From Trichomonas tenax (Eukaryota; Parabasalia; Trichomonadida; Trichomonadidae), in NCBI GenBank assembly GCA_023091735.1, contig JALKBU010000548.1:1-33868 (forward strand): a stretch of 33,868 nucleotides of DNA. Direction: 5' to 3'. This document shows positions 8,845 through 18,953 of the stretch, piece after piece (position 1 is the first letter of the stretch; each line of letters begins with the position of its first letter). A program made the position numbers and the translations under genes. The notes below the pieces were generated by a model that did not search any database, was not told the DNA's origin, and saw only the letters and a list, made by a program, of their open reading frames with translations.

Positions 8845-9615
8845 ATGGAAAACGAAGAAGAAATTGGAGCGAAATTTGTCGCGACATACTATCGATTAAT
8901 TTACAGGTGTCCATCAGCGATACCCAAACTTTACGACACTCACGCGATTTTGAGGCGAGATCCACCAAAAACGAATTTTCAATTATGTTTATTGCAACAT
9001 GAAATAATTCCATTCAAACCGAACGAATGCATCGTCAAAATCTTCCGTCATATTACATATTCCGCCGGAGAAAGTTTAATTGTCTCTGTTTATGGCTCAT
9101 TATCAAATCCAATCGATACGAAAATGTTTCATCAGCAGTTCATGTTGAAGAAGAATGGACTGAGGTGGTTGATATTTAGCGATAATTTTTATGTTTTTAG
9201 GTTGCAAAATGATCTTTATGGCGTTGTTGAGGAACAACCGCAAGCTCCGTCCTTCAATCCGATGCCACATGCGTCAGCTTCGGCTCCAATCCCTGTGCCA
9301 GTGAAAAGAACCGTTTCTACACCGGTTCGAAGTAGGCCTGATAATTTGGACGATGAAAGATCAATAACAATCATGAATTTGTCGAATAATTACAATGGAA
9401 ATGATGTTGTCAACGCTTACAAAGTATTTGGTAATATCACAAGCAAATATTTCACGCATAATACGATTTATATTGAGTTTGAGACCGAGGAAGAGGCAAA
9501 CAATGCCGCAAATTCTCGGTTACCTCAAGGAATGCCGACTAATGGACATATTAAAGTCGAGCGCGGAATTATTCAGAAAGAATCAAGAAATTCACCTTAT
9601 ATTCCACGTAAATGA
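8845..9615 (+). CDS. NTF2-domain plus RRM protein, G3BP/Rasputin-like
   Basis: The 256-residue protein starts with an NTF2-like domain (residues about 8-128): the VATYYRLIYRCPSAIPKLYD opening helix and the closing strand LRWLIFSDNFYVFR are characteristic of G3BP. A Pro/Ala-rich linker follows, then a C-terminal RRM at about 173-240 (SITIMNLSNNYNGNDVVNAY, IYIEFETEEEANNA, HIKVERG). This order is that of the G3BP/Rasputin/Bre5 family, which binds mRNA and organises stress granules or deubiquitination complexes. The protein is short, lacking a long acidic linker, and no RGG tail is obvious. The family call is firm and the cellular role is by analogy. It stops with TGA. Confidence 0.85.
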   Translation: MENEEEIGAKFVATYYRLIYRCPSAIPKLYDTHAILRRDPPKTNFQLCLLQHEIIPFKPNECIVKIFRHITYSAGESLIVSVYGSLSNPIDTKMFHQQFMLKKNGLRWLIFSDNFYVFRLQNDLYGVVEEQPQAPSFNPMPHASASAPIPVPVKRTVSTPVRSRPDNLDDERSITIMNLSNNYNGNDVVNAYKVFGNITSKYFTHNTIYIEFETEEEANNAANSRLPQGMPTNGHIKVERGIIQKESRNSPYIPRK

Positions 9616-10065
9616 CATTTTAACGTTTTGAGGTCAAATACTTTGTTTATAATTTTTGCTATATATATTATAGAATAATATATTAATATATTTCGTATTA
9701 CTTAAGTTCTATCTCTCCTATATAGCATAGATATCATATTGTATTTACTTTTACATGTTTTTTCTTATCAAATGAATGATATTTGTTTTTGATAGAGATG
9801 AATAATGCATATAGATAAAAATATGAACTATATTCGTATTTAAATGCCGAAGAACAAATTGATATTAGCATGAAAACAATTCAACTTTATTCATTTTAAT
9901 TTTTGAATATTATTTGTTTTTTTTTATTGGAGCTGGCACATGTATGCTTACTGCAATTCACTCAAAATCACTAAAATCAATATTTTTCATGATATTTTGT
10001 TATGATCAAAAAAATTTATATTTAGAATAGTTTTATTACAAACAAAATAAATATACAAAAAACGA
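9616..10065. other. AT-rich spacer between convergent genes
   Basis: This is the shared 3' region of the G3BP-like and kinase genes. No ORF, RNA gene or strong hairpin was seen. Confidence 0.6.
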
Positions 10066-12882
10066 TTAAGCCCTACTTGCTGTCAGTCTTGATTTGATTC
10101 TTATCAATTTCGGACGCATCGGATCGTTAATCTTGCAAATTTTTAGCCTCGAAGTGACGACATCGAGCATTCCATTCTGCTGCATCACAGAGCACGGAAC
10201 AGCAACAGCCGAAACACTATCGAAGATGTCAGACAATATCGCAGCATCTTCTGTCTTCCAGAACTCGAATGTTGCGTTTATCAATTCCACGATATTCGCG
10301 CGATCATCGAGAATGAAACTTGCTTCAGGAGTGATGAGGATTCTGTGAATAGTGGCGAGAGAACGCTGTCTTGTTGTGTGATCTGTGTCCTGCAGCAAAC
10401 CAAGCAACTGCCGCAAGAAGGGAACGCATGCTGCAGCACAACGAGGATCAACAGTGATGTTGGAGATGCAAATCAAAGGGTATTCTCCAAAATTAGCGGA
10501 TCCGCACAAACTGAAGAATGTCGGGATCGAATCGAGCATTACTTTTGCATCGGGTATTGCTGCAGACATCGCTGCCATTGCCATCATTGCAAGGATCTTT
10601 TTATCGTCGCTGCCATCCTTCATTATCTCTGAAACGCGTTGAGTGATTCCCCATTCATCCATCAGCATCGCGCCTTCGATTGTTGTCGAGAATGTTCCTA
10701 TCAGTCTCAGTGCGCAATCAGAGAGGAAATCGGAAGAAAGCGCTCTGATTAAGAATTTTCTCAACAATTCCATATCATATTTAACGAGAGCATCCGGTCC
10801 TTCGATTGCAAGAACAGCAGTGACACACGATGAAGCAAGAGCAGCAATGAGATCTTCAGATTCCAGCGCATTCAAGAATGCGTGCATCAAAACTTTGAAG
10901 TTTGGTTCTGTGGATTTATCGGCGCAGAAAACGTAGCATTGCCTCAAAGCGAGCGCTTTGTTGACTGGATCTGGACCAGATATACATAAAGCGAAACATC
11001 CTGCGAACTGTTTGCGAGATGAAACTTCTTTGTAGAGAACACCGTTCCTCATGAATAAAGCCAATGTCTGCAATGCTTCTCTCGTTACTCTGATATCTCC
11101 TTTACCAATCGCTCCTGGGAAGCTGTCAGCGAATGCTGCGATAGTGTATGCTTTGGGAATGACCTGGTTATCACTGCCCAACAACGCGCGGATCAAACAA
11201 AGCGCGAGAGATACAATTTGGGTGTCTTCATGACCAACGAGAGGACATAATCTGTCGATTCCATCATTGGATCTCATTTGTTGTCTCACTGCTTGGAATT
11301 CTGAAAGTTTAAGCATGAGAGTGATCGTCTGCTTGAGGATTGCTGTCTTCGACTCAGGAACAGCATTTCTAATGAGGTTTTCTACAGAAGGATTGAATAT
11401 ATCTGAAGATTCGAATAACTTCCGTGAAAGAATGTTTCCTAGCAGAACAAGAGAGCGTTCTCTTGCAGACAAATCAGCGCTCAGCAAGAATGGAGATACC
11501 CTGGCAATGTGCGTCGATGAAAAAGTTGCGTTTCCGTGTTTGGCAGATATTAACAAGCAATCAAGAAGCTGTGAAATGTGACTTGTCGACAATCTCGTCA
11601 AAATGTCTAAGATAGCAATAGGGCCGCCTGCTTTGATGAAAGAATCAACTTGAGAAGGCTCCCTGAATAACTCAGCTGTCAATGCGATCAAACATGTCGC
11701 GACGTGGCAGTCGTTGCATGTCGAAATTTTCTTCACAAGAAGAGGCATTATATCGAGTTTTGCGACTTTCTTCAAATTGTTTGGATCTTCGAGCGCAGCA
11801 ATGAGCGGAAGAATCGAACCATTGCCATTGATGAATCCGTTAAGTAGATCCGATAATCGCGCGTTTGTAAGCGATTGCACATCAATTTCGATCGAAGATG
11901 CTTCTCCAAGGTCGATGTGGTCCTCAACACCGGAAGAAATCTGTGCTACGTATGCTTTGAGCTGCGTTATGTCTGTTCCCGGGAATGTTATCGCTCCAGA
12001 TTCGAGTGCACGAACAATCGTGTTGAAATCGGGTCTTTTGCTTGGGTCCGAGTCCCAGCATATCCTAATGAACTTCTCCAAGTTCTGCGGACAGTTCTTT
12101 GGAATTTTAGGACGATTATTTTGATTAACCACAGACATCGCGATTTGAATATCGCGTAGACCACGATACGGAACATCCCCTGTCAACATCTCCCACAGAA
12201 TGATGCCGTAACTGTAAACATCGGCTTTTTCATCGTATTTCTGTGAAATTAAGACTTCTGGAGCCATCCATTGAGAAGTTCCGATTTCACCGGTCATTGG
12301 CTCAGAGCTGTTGCTTTTGACCCTCGCCATGCCGAAATCGCATATTTTCGGGAAGTTCTCAGCATCGAGCAAAATATTCAATGATTTAAGATCGCGATGA
12401 AGCATTTGATTGTCATGCAAAAACGCCATTCCGTAGGCGACTCCGAGCGCAATAATCGACAGTTGTGTTGGTGTGAGGCGATTTGAGACTTCTTTCGTGT
12501 GTAATCTTGAAAATAAAGAGCCACCGCTCATGAATTGAGTAACAATGCAATAGGGAGGTTTCGTACATGCACCTACAAAAGGAAGAATCGCAAAATGTCG
12601 AAGCCCTGCTAAAATTCCGACTTCTCGTTTGAACATTTCAAGCATTTTTGCGTCAAATTGTTGATTTCTGAGTCTCTTCGTAGCAACGACCGTTCCATCG
12701 CTCTTTCTATAGCCGTAGAACACTTCTGCAAAACCTCCAGCTCCAATTCGCTTTTGAAGCTCCAAATCGTCGAAATCTATCTCCCACTGCTCGAAGGGAG
12801 AAAGGATCTTCGCGATCACCGATGGATCGAGGACTTTTTCCTGCTCGTTTGTCTCTTCTGGCGGATTTTCTCTTCGATCCAT
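10066..12882 (-). CDS. TKL-family protein kinase with Armadillo/HEAT-like C-terminal region
   Basis: The 938-residue protein has a complete kinase domain at about residues 40-295. It shows the glycine loop GAGGFAEV (47-54), ATP lysine in VATKR (K69), alphaC glutamate (about 87), HRDLKSLN (162-169), DFG (182-184) and GTSQWMAPEV with APE at 207-209. The HRDLKSLN loop and the GxxxWMAPE segment mark the tyrosine-kinase-like (TKL) group, which is serine/threonine specific. The remaining 600 or so residues are helical repeats of Armadillo/HEAT type with no other catalytic motif. All catalytic residues are present, so it should be active. This layout recurs in trichomonad and amoebal TKL kinases. 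Substrates are unknown. A GACATGTAAA motif lies 89-98 bp upstream, and four more lie further up. Confidence 0.92.
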   Translation of the reverse strand: MDRRENPPEETNEQEKVLDPSVIAKILSPFEQWEIDFDDLELQKRIGAGGFAEVFYGYRKSDGTVVATKRLRNQQFDAKMLEMFKREVGILAGLRHFAILPFVGACTKPPYCIVTQFMSGGSLFSRLHTKEVSNRLTPTQLSIIALGVAYGMAFLHDNQMLHRDLKSLNILLDAENFPKICDFGMARVKSNSSEPMTGEIGTSQWMAPEVLISQKYDEKADVYSYGIILWEMLTGDVPYRGLRDIQIAMSVVNQNNRPKIPKNCPQNLEKFIRICWDSDPSKRPDFNTIVRALESGAITFPGTDITQLKAYVAQISSGVEDHIDLGEASSIEIDVQSLTNARLSDLLNGFINGNGSILPLIAALEDPNNLKKVAKLDIMPLLVKKISTCNDCHVATCLIALTAELFREPSQVDSFIKAGGPIAILDILTRLSTSHISQLLDCLLISAKHGNATFSSTHIARVSPFLLSADLSARERSLVLLGNILSRKLFESSDIFNPSVENLIRNAVPESKTAILKQTITLMLKLSEFQAVRQQMRSNDGIDRLCPLVGHEDTQIVSLALCLIRALLGSDNQVIPKAYTIAAFADSFPGAIGKGDIRVTREALQTLALFMRNGVLYKEVSSRKQFAGCFALCISGPDPVNKALALRQCYVFCADKSTEPNFKVLMHAFLNALESEDLIAALASSCVTAVLAIEGPDALVKYDMELLRKFLIRALSSDFLSDCALRLIGTFSTTIEGAMLMDEWGITQRVSEIMKDGSDDKKILAMMAMAAMSAAIPDAKVMLDSIPTFFSLCGSANFGEYPLICISNITVDPRCAAACVPFLRQLLGLLQDTDHTTRQRSLATIHRILITPEASFILDDRANIVELINATFEFWKTEDAAILSDIFDSVSAVAVPCSVMQQNGMLDVVTSRLKICKINDPMRPKLIRIKSRLTASRA

Positions 12883-13267
12883 TGGAAAATGGAAAACTTT
12901 GATATAAACAAAGTCTCCTCATATCATAGCATTCAAAAAACCAATAAAAAAGTTTTATTTTGATCCCCAATTTACATGTCATATACTGTCACGTAAATAC
13001 ACATTTTACATAAATTCTTGCCACGTAAAATCATTTTTAACACAAATATGCCACGTAAATCATATTTCCGACAATAAATGCAATTTTGACATGTAAATCC
13101 GATTTTCATTTTTTTTTTGATTTGAGATGTTGCCTTCTTGAAAAAGTCAATACTGGGGCTTTTCTAGATCATTTTTTGCAGTGTTATTATAAATGATTTT
13201 CAAAAATTGTCATTTTCAATTTTATTTTGAAGTATGTTATGATAGAAGATTAAAATATTACAAACAT
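12883..13267. other. Spacer between kinase start and CHAT-like gene end
   Basis: It holds the five-motif cluster. The rest is AT-rich, without a gene. Confidence 0.6.
12971..13097. promoter_or_regulatory. Cluster of five GMCAYGTAAA motifs upstream of the kinase gene
   Basis: Copies: GACATGTAAA at 12971-12980 (minus), GTCACGTAAA at 12988-12997 (plus), GCCACGTAAA at 13020-13029 and 13050-13059 (plus), GACATGTAAA at 13088-13097 (plus). The first pair is arranged divergently, as in the inverted-repeat element at 21259-21558. This may be a promoter array or an eroded element end. Confidence 0.5.
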
Positions 13268-16200
13268 TTATTCAACATAATCACGTGTAGGGCAAATAAT
13301 AGGGATTGGAACTTTCAGCTTAACTATGAGTGACTTTTGAAGCGTCGACACGAATTGGAAAGTGTTTCTAACGAGACGCGCGTGATCAGAAAGTTGGGAG
13401 TTGTTCTGAATGCTTCCGTTGTTCTTTTCGACGAAGCAAAGACGCTTCTGATGTCTTCTGAAGATCGCGTCCATGATTTGGAAAGCAGGAGCGATATATG
13501 TCGCAGGAATGAACAAGAATGATGACGATGGCGAAATGTTAATGAGTTCATCAACGATCGGAGACCATTCAGCGAGATCAGCATATGAGAAAATGAAGAG
13601 AGGCGAAGTTCTTGTGATCTCAGACACATCAATTTGATCAATAGCAATTGGATAAATATCGCAGAACGGATATCTCTCAGCATACTTCATCGTGTCCCTG
13701 AAAGGATCGAAAAGTGCGAATGGGAACACGAATTGTCTCTCGAACTCTCCAACCCATAGTTTCGGTGGAGATGCACATCCGAGAGTGTTCAACATGTTCC
13801 AAATGTTCTCGTTGGACCTCAGTCTCGATATTACTCCATGCTTTTCGTTGTCTGAGCGCCATTTGAGGATTACAGGACGCTGGATTCCATGCGGTGCGTT
13901 TTCTCGTCTGAATGCTTTGAAGAATCCGTTCGATCTGATGACAGTGCAGTGTGGGAACATCAACTCGAATGGAAGGAAGTTAAGTTTAGGACTTGCGACA
14001 ACAACAAGTGGTCTCTTTCTTGCTGCGATGCTGACTAATGCTCCTCGTGTGTCAATCTTCATATCTTCGCTGCCATCAAAGACGCTCGTGTCAGGAACAT
14101 TCTCGCTGTCTTCGAGTTCTCCTATGAGTGGAATTTCGCCGAACAATAAATTGGCGAGTTTCACGCATTCAGCGGAGAACTTTGAACCGAACCTGTATGA
14201 AGTAGAGATGTTTGGAACAGACACTATTAGATTAGCGAGAGCTTCAAGGAACGACGACTTGAATACAGATGAATTGAAATCGAAGTTATCAGTCAAACAG
14301 TCCAAAACAAATGTTCCTTGTGGACCAGATTTCAGCTTCAATATCTTCTTCTGTCCGCTCTCCGGAATGTAAGTCATTAACATGCCATTGATAGCGATGA
14401 GGAAAACAGATGTGTTGATGGAGTGTGGAGGGAGTTCAGTCAGATGCTGTCTTTCGCTTTCTTTCCTGATGTTATCAGCAATCTCTTCCATCTGTAAGCA
14501 AACGTGTCTGTTGGATTCATAAACTTGGTCCTCAGTCAACCTGTTCTGCGTGAAGAGCCTAACATTGCTTCGATTGAGCTTGAAGCGTGCCAAAAGATCC
14601 CATTCCTTCGAACCAAATTTCCTGTCGCTGCTTGCTGGTGGCGAATTTTCGTAGTTCCAGCAGTACTCTTTGATGATTGGCATGAAATTAGGGAATCTCG
14701 GGTTTGCGAGTTTGGCAATTGACGCCTGGACTTCAAGGGTCTCTCTGATGTTGATGTCAGGTATGTATCTTGTCATTCTGTGCATATTCGTGTAGAATGA
14801 TTCCATGTCGTTGAACATATCGAAGACAATCAAGTGGCGATTGATGAACTCAGAGTTGAACGTCAGGAGAAGAGTGATAAGGAGCCTTGTTATCCTCATC
14901 AACATCCACCCCATGAAGAATCCAATATCACGCATAATGAAGCGATGCTCATCGAAGAAATACCTCCGCATGTTCGTCAAAGCGTAATTGAAGTATGTTT
15001 CAGCGTATTTCGTCTTCTTTCTGTACTGCATGAATAAGCCATTGATGATCTGCGCTCTGATGATGAGAATTGGATCCATGAGTGTGCGTGTGAGCTTATC
15101 AATTGCGTGGCAGTGCTGCTGGAGATGTTCGATGATGTTGGAGGTCGACAATGTGATTGATTCGAAAGACATCGGCAGGAAGTTGATCTGTTGCTTATCT
15201 GGTGTCGTTGTCTCGAAAACTGGTTTCCCGTAAGTGAATTCCTGAATTGTTGCTCTCTTGAAGCCATTCGTCTTCAAGATCATCAATAAAAGTGTTTCTG
15301 CGTAAGCTAATTGAGCTTCAAGGCCTTTTGCTGGGTTTCCGCATCTGTCGTAGCAAATCATCGAATAGTTGAATGATGCGAGAGTTTCTGCAAACAACTT
15401 CTGTGAGTTGAACTCTCTTGTGCCGAGGAACATTCCGAATTCGCGCTCAGTGAGAGTCAAGTCATGCTTAATCGTGAATGTGTCAGGTAACGAATAACTG
15501 CTCTGCAAGAAAACAGACAAAGCTAAGCCTCTCAAGTAACAACCCAATGCGTGTTCCTTCGCCGCATTCGTTGTCGATGAGTAGCAAATGAGCTCACTCC
15601 AGAATATCGCCATCTCTCTGTCACTCCTTGCGATGCAGTGCTTTGCGAGAGATTTGAGAAGTGGAACAGTTGGATCAGAGAGCTGCGATGTAGAGATTGC
15701 GCCGACAGTCTGCGATCGAGCTCTTCCTCTTAATGAAAAATCTGGCATCGAAACGAGGCCATTAAAAGTGTTTCTGCTGATGTTGATCTTCTCTGTTAAA
15801 AATCTCAAATACTTCTTAACGAATGGCTTCTTAACTGCATAATCGACGCTTTTAATGAGGTTTTCAGCAGCAGTGAATTGGTTAACTTTCAGATATAACT
15901 CGCAAAGGAAGATTGCGCAGATAACAAGTTGAATTGTATCCGGTCTAATGACTTCTTTGATTGCGTTTTCATTCTCCTTTGTGTCAGTTGTTTCTGTTAT
16001 CTCGGATACGTTCTTAATCAAGTAAGACAAGAACTGAATGCCTTCGACGTTTTGCCCACAGCGTTCATATATCTTTGCGAGAATCTGGGCACTGAAAATG
16101 GCTTCCATAGCCAATCCCATCTGCAGCAGCAACGAAATGGAGTATGTGTAATAGAAGATGGCCCTCTGAAGGTCTTCATTCTTTTTCGCAATCTTTGCAG

Positions 16201-18112
16201 CTTTCGAGGAATGCGTTGGAGACTGAAGAGTCAACATAAGAGTGTTATCAATGCACTCAGCGCAATATCTGTATTTTCCGCATTGATCTAATGCTTCAGC
16301 GAGGACGAAGAAAGCCGAATTGATCCATATTGTTTTAGTTAACATCGGATATTCCCTCAGGAGAACATAAAGACCTTCATATATAAATCTAATAGCGATG
16401 GAAGGCTTCGCTTCTTGCATCGCAATTCCGAGTACGAAAGCAGCCCTGAATATGAGATACGGAGGTAGAGTACACGTGGAGTATAATTTGTAAAGAGCGC
16501 CTATTCTATTCTTGCGCTGATTGATGAATTCATTTTTAGATACATCGGGTGTTAAGTTTACAGTGAAAGGATTGAAAGTTAATGGATTGCGATTTTCGAA
16601 AAGCAGTGTAATGTCCGTTAAATACATAACGAGCTTGACCTGTTCTGAGAGAATAAAATTCTGGTTTGGAAGAGACCTTAATTTCATATTTGGATCAATA
16701 TCGCAAATTTCGAGTTTTTCGGGTATTTGGCTGATCAAATAATTGAATACTGTATTGCATTGATTGATGTCTTGCGTTTCTATTGCTTTATGACAAATAA
16801 ATTCGTTTCTAAGAAGAGTTTGAAGCGGAGCATAGTTACCGAAGAACTCATGGCTGTATATATTGATAAAATGAAGAACAGGAAGAAGTTGAAGTGCTCG
16901 AGGATCAGAATCTGGCTGTTTTGGTATTAAAGGACGTATATCTTGTTCGTAAAGTATTTTGTATATACCATTAATTTCACTTTGCGACAGTTTTTTAGGC
17001 ATGTTTGTTGGTAATTGCGACTTATATAATTCTTTTAAGAATCTTTCTTGAACAATTTTGTCTCTGGACACGTAGTACGACTTTATCCATGTCTGGAATT
17101 TGTCAGGTGTCATTGAAGACTGCCCATTTTCAAGTTGATAAGTCATCATAACGGGAGAATCATCCATAGAAACGACAACTTGGTCTGAGCTTCTCGAGAG
17201 GTACTCGAGTGGGTTTGTTACTTCATTTTCTGCCAGTTTGATGAGTGAAAAACTATTTTCGATTGAATTTCGTTTTTTGTTGATAAGTTTGAGATCTGAG
17301 AACGAGTCTGAGTTATCGTCATCACCTTCTTCAATGCTATCGGGTGAATACTCAATTCCTGTAATTTGTTCAGGTTTTGATGATAATGTTGCGAATTTAT
17401 CGATAACTGATGGTAAAAGTGGGTTTTTCGGGAATAAATGTATTAAAGTTGTGCAGAACTTCAGCAATATGTTGTCGTAAGAGAATTCTGGAAAGAAAAC
17501 AGAAATTGGCGCCATTGAAGCGCATTTTGCAATTTCGAAAAGAGATTTCATATAATGTGCACAGGCAATGTTCTCATCTACAGTTGAAGCATAATACCAA
17601 TGAAATAAAGACGATAATTTTGGATCCATATCGTTATTAACAAATTCTGCCAGATTTATTGACGAATCATGAGGTGCGCTGACGAGTTTAAGCTGAATCA
17701 GAATCGAAGTTTGTATGTTATCGGTCGAAACTTTAGAAATCGAATTCAAAAATTTTTGATAATCTTTGTCTTTGTAGAAATCATTAAGCGCATCGACGAG
17801 AATTTTCTGAGCCATCTTCTGTGGAATGAAATCCAACGCGTCTTTGAAAGGTGGCGGCGGATTAAATTTTCCCAAAAGGCTACAGAGTGTCAATGTATGC
17901 GAAGAGATTTGATTATACTGTGTAATTTTCTGCAGCTTAAATGACGACGCTCCAGCTCTGCCTTTATTCGAGCTAATCGTTTGAATTGCTAATTTCAAGC
18001 CACCTGGTTCATTATTGTCCGAGAAAAGATCATGAAACTCATCGTTGACGACTTCGGTCGACCTTAAACCAATGATAGCTTTGGGCTGTATTTGCAAGCC
18101 CCCACTCGACAT
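13268..18112 (-). CDS. Large helical-repeat protein with C-terminal CHAT/separase-like domain, probably inactive
   Basis: The 1614-residue protein has a long N-terminal and central region of TPR-like helices and a C-terminal region resembling the CHAT/separase (clan CD) protease fold. The segment LVVVASPKLNFLPFELMFPH (about 1367-1388) matches the conserved strand and LPFE motif before the catalytic part of CHAT domains. The strands expected to carry the catalytic His (SPLFIFSYADL, about 1503-1513) and Cys (FLFIPATY, about 1532-1539) have neither residue. TPR plus C50-like fold is the plan of separase, but without the dyad this would be a pseudo-protease scaffold. Identity as a true separase is not supported. 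The frame is intact for 4.8 kb, so it is under selection. A 16-bp element 5-20 bp before the ATG matches the one before the BspA gene. Confidence 0.6.
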   Translation of the reverse strand: MSSGGLQIQPKAIIGLRSTEVVNDEFHDLFSDNNEPGGLKLAIQTISSNKGRAGASSFKLQKITQYNQISSHTLTLCSLLGKFNPPPPFKDALDFIPQKMAQKILVDALNDFYKDKDYQKFLNSISKVSTDNIQTSILIQLKLVSAPHDSSINLAEFVNNDMDPKLSSLFHWYYASTVDENIACAHYMKSLFEIAKCASMAPISVFFPEFSYDNILLKFCTTLIHLFPKNPLLPSVIDKFATLSSKPEQITGIEYSPDSIEEGDDDNSDSFSDLKLINKKRNSIENSFSLIKLAENEVTNPLEYLSRSSDQVVVSMDDSPVMMTYQLENGQSSMTPDKFQTWIKSYYVSRDKIVQERFLKELYKSQLPTNMPKKLSQSEINGIYKILYEQDIRPLIPKQPDSDPRALQLLPVLHFINIYSHEFFGNYAPLQTLLRNEFICHKAIETQDINQCNTVFNYLISQIPEKLEICDIDPNMKLRSLPNQNFILSEQVKLVMYLTDITLLFENRNPLTFNPFTVNLTPDVSKNEFINQRKNRIGALYKLYSTCTLPPYLIFRAAFVLGIAMQEAKPSIAIRFIYEGLYVLLREYPMLTKTIWINSAFFVLAEALDQCGKYRYCAECIDNTLMLTLQSPTHSSKAAKIAKKNEDLQRAIFYYTYSISLLLQMGLAMEAIFSAQILAKIYERCGQNVEGIQFLSYLIKNVSEITETTDTKENENAIKEVIRPDTIQLVICAIFLCELYLKVNQFTAAENLIKSVDYAVKKPFVKKYLRFLTEKINISRNTFNGLVSMPDFSLRGRARSQTVGAISTSQLSDPTVPLLKSLAKHCIARSDREMAIFWSELICYSSTTNAAKEHALGCYLRGLALSVFLQSSYSLPDTFTIKHDLTLTEREFGMFLGTREFNSQKLFAETLASFNYSMICYDRCGNPAKGLEAQLAYAETLLLMILKTNGFKRATIQEFTYGKPVFETTTPDKQQINFLPMSFESITLSTSNIIEHLQQHCHAIDKLTRTLMDPILIIRAQIINGLFMQYRKKTKYAETYFNYALTNMRRYFFDEHRFIMRDIGFFMGWMLMRITRLLITLLLTFNSEFINRHLIVFDMFNDMESFYTNMHRMTRYIPDINIRETLEVQASIAKLANPRFPNFMPIIKEYCWNYENSPPASSDRKFGSKEWDLLARFKLNRSNVRLFTQNRLTEDQVYESNRHVCLQMEEIADNIRKESERQHLTELPPHSINTSVFLIAINGMLMTYIPESGQKKILKLKSGPQGTFVLDCLTDNFDFNSSVFKSSFLEALANLIVSVPNISTSYRFGSKFSAECVKLANLLFGEIPLIGELEDSENVPDTSVFDGSEDMKIDTRGALVSIAARKRPLVVVASPKLNFLPFELMFPHCTVIRSNGFFKAFRRENAPHGIQRPVILKWRSDNEKHGVISRLRSNENIWNMLNTLGCASPPKLWVGEFERQFVFPFALFDPFRDTMKYAERYPFCDIYPIAIDQIDVSEITRTSPLFIFSYADLAEWSPIVDELINISPSSSFLFIPATYIAPAFQIMDAIFRRHQKRLCFVEKNNGSIQNNSQLSDHARLVRNTFQFVSTLQKSLIVKLKVPIPIICPTRDYVE

Positions 18113-18116
18113 TTTT

Positions 18117-18132
18117 AAAATATAACCTTATG
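18117..18132 (-). promoter_or_regulatory. CATAAGGTTATATTTT element before the CHAT-like gene
   Basis: On the minus strand the 16-mer is identical to 584-599 and ends 5 bp before the ATG, a position typical of a trichomonad initiator. Function inferred. Confidence 0.45.
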
Positions 18133-18671
18133 TTTTCTCGGAATTATTGAACATCAACAAACACAATAAATCAATCGACAGCATATAGTAAAACTTATAT
18201 AATTATATTCTGTTGTTTACATAGTATTTTTGCGTCTATAATTGCTATCAAACAGTACATAAATATATCGACCAATGACATAAGAGATTGTTCAACAATA
18301 TAATTTGTTAAAAACACATATTTTGAAAGTAATAATAAAATTATCTAAGTGACGTAGAGGGTATACTATGTGTTTGACAATTGAAACAGACGCAGTACAG
18401 AAAATAATTCCGATATCCGTTAAGAATAGTTCGCCTTCTTGCCCAGAAGTATTAGTTCTTGAAAAAATCGCGACTTTCAACGAGGTTATTCAAAATTTGT
18501 TATATATCATTATTTTAAAGCCTTCAAACATTTCAGTTTGCAATCTGATGTTGAGTATGCAAGAAAGATATATCCATTTGTGTTGTCGAAATGTCGATTT
18601 TAAGGATGGAGAAATGATAAAAATGCAATAATATGTTTTTTTTCCTCAAGTTAACTTGAAACAAATACCAG

Positions 18672-18737
18672 TCAGATTTTCATCATTTTCATGTTGTTTG
18701 TGACCTCTTTTGGGTCGACGCAGAGCATCCTCATCAT
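18672..18737 (-). ncRNA. Possible C/D box snoRNA
   Basis: On the minus strand an ATGATGA box C-like sequence (18731-18737) is followed 56 bases later by a CTGA box D (18672-18675). A second ATGATGA (18680-18686) could be C'. The span is GC-richer than its surroundings. No terminal stem could be shown and no rRNA target was tested, so chance is quite possible. Confidence 0.2.
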
Positions 18738-18953
18738 GATTGTGAAAATGAGATTGATTGAAAAAAAAATATCAGATGATAATCAAAAGAGACTGATTGA
18801 TGCAATACTATAATGATGATATATATTGAAAACAAACGAGGTTGTCTTCATTGCATGTCATACATAATGCCTTTGCGTTCTCATTTTTCTTTTGAGCGTG
18901 AAGTTAATAGATAATACTATACTTTATATTTAACAAAAAGAAAGGAACAGTTA

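Larger units (their letters stand above)
18113..18953. other. Spacer with ambiguous small ORFs
   Basis: Overlapping small frames exist on both strands: plus 18368-18631 (87 residues) and minus 18292-18480 (62 residues, with the string GELFLTDIGIIFC). Neither has recognisable homology, and the minus one might be a decayed gene. A palindrome CAAGTTAACTTG lies at 18648-18659. A C/D-snoRNA-like block is listed separately. Confidence 0.5.

Noticed and set aside
18292..18631. Overlapping 87-residue (plus) and 62-residue (minus) frames
   Set aside because: No recognised family, no promoter motif, and they contradict each other. Kept only as a spacer note.
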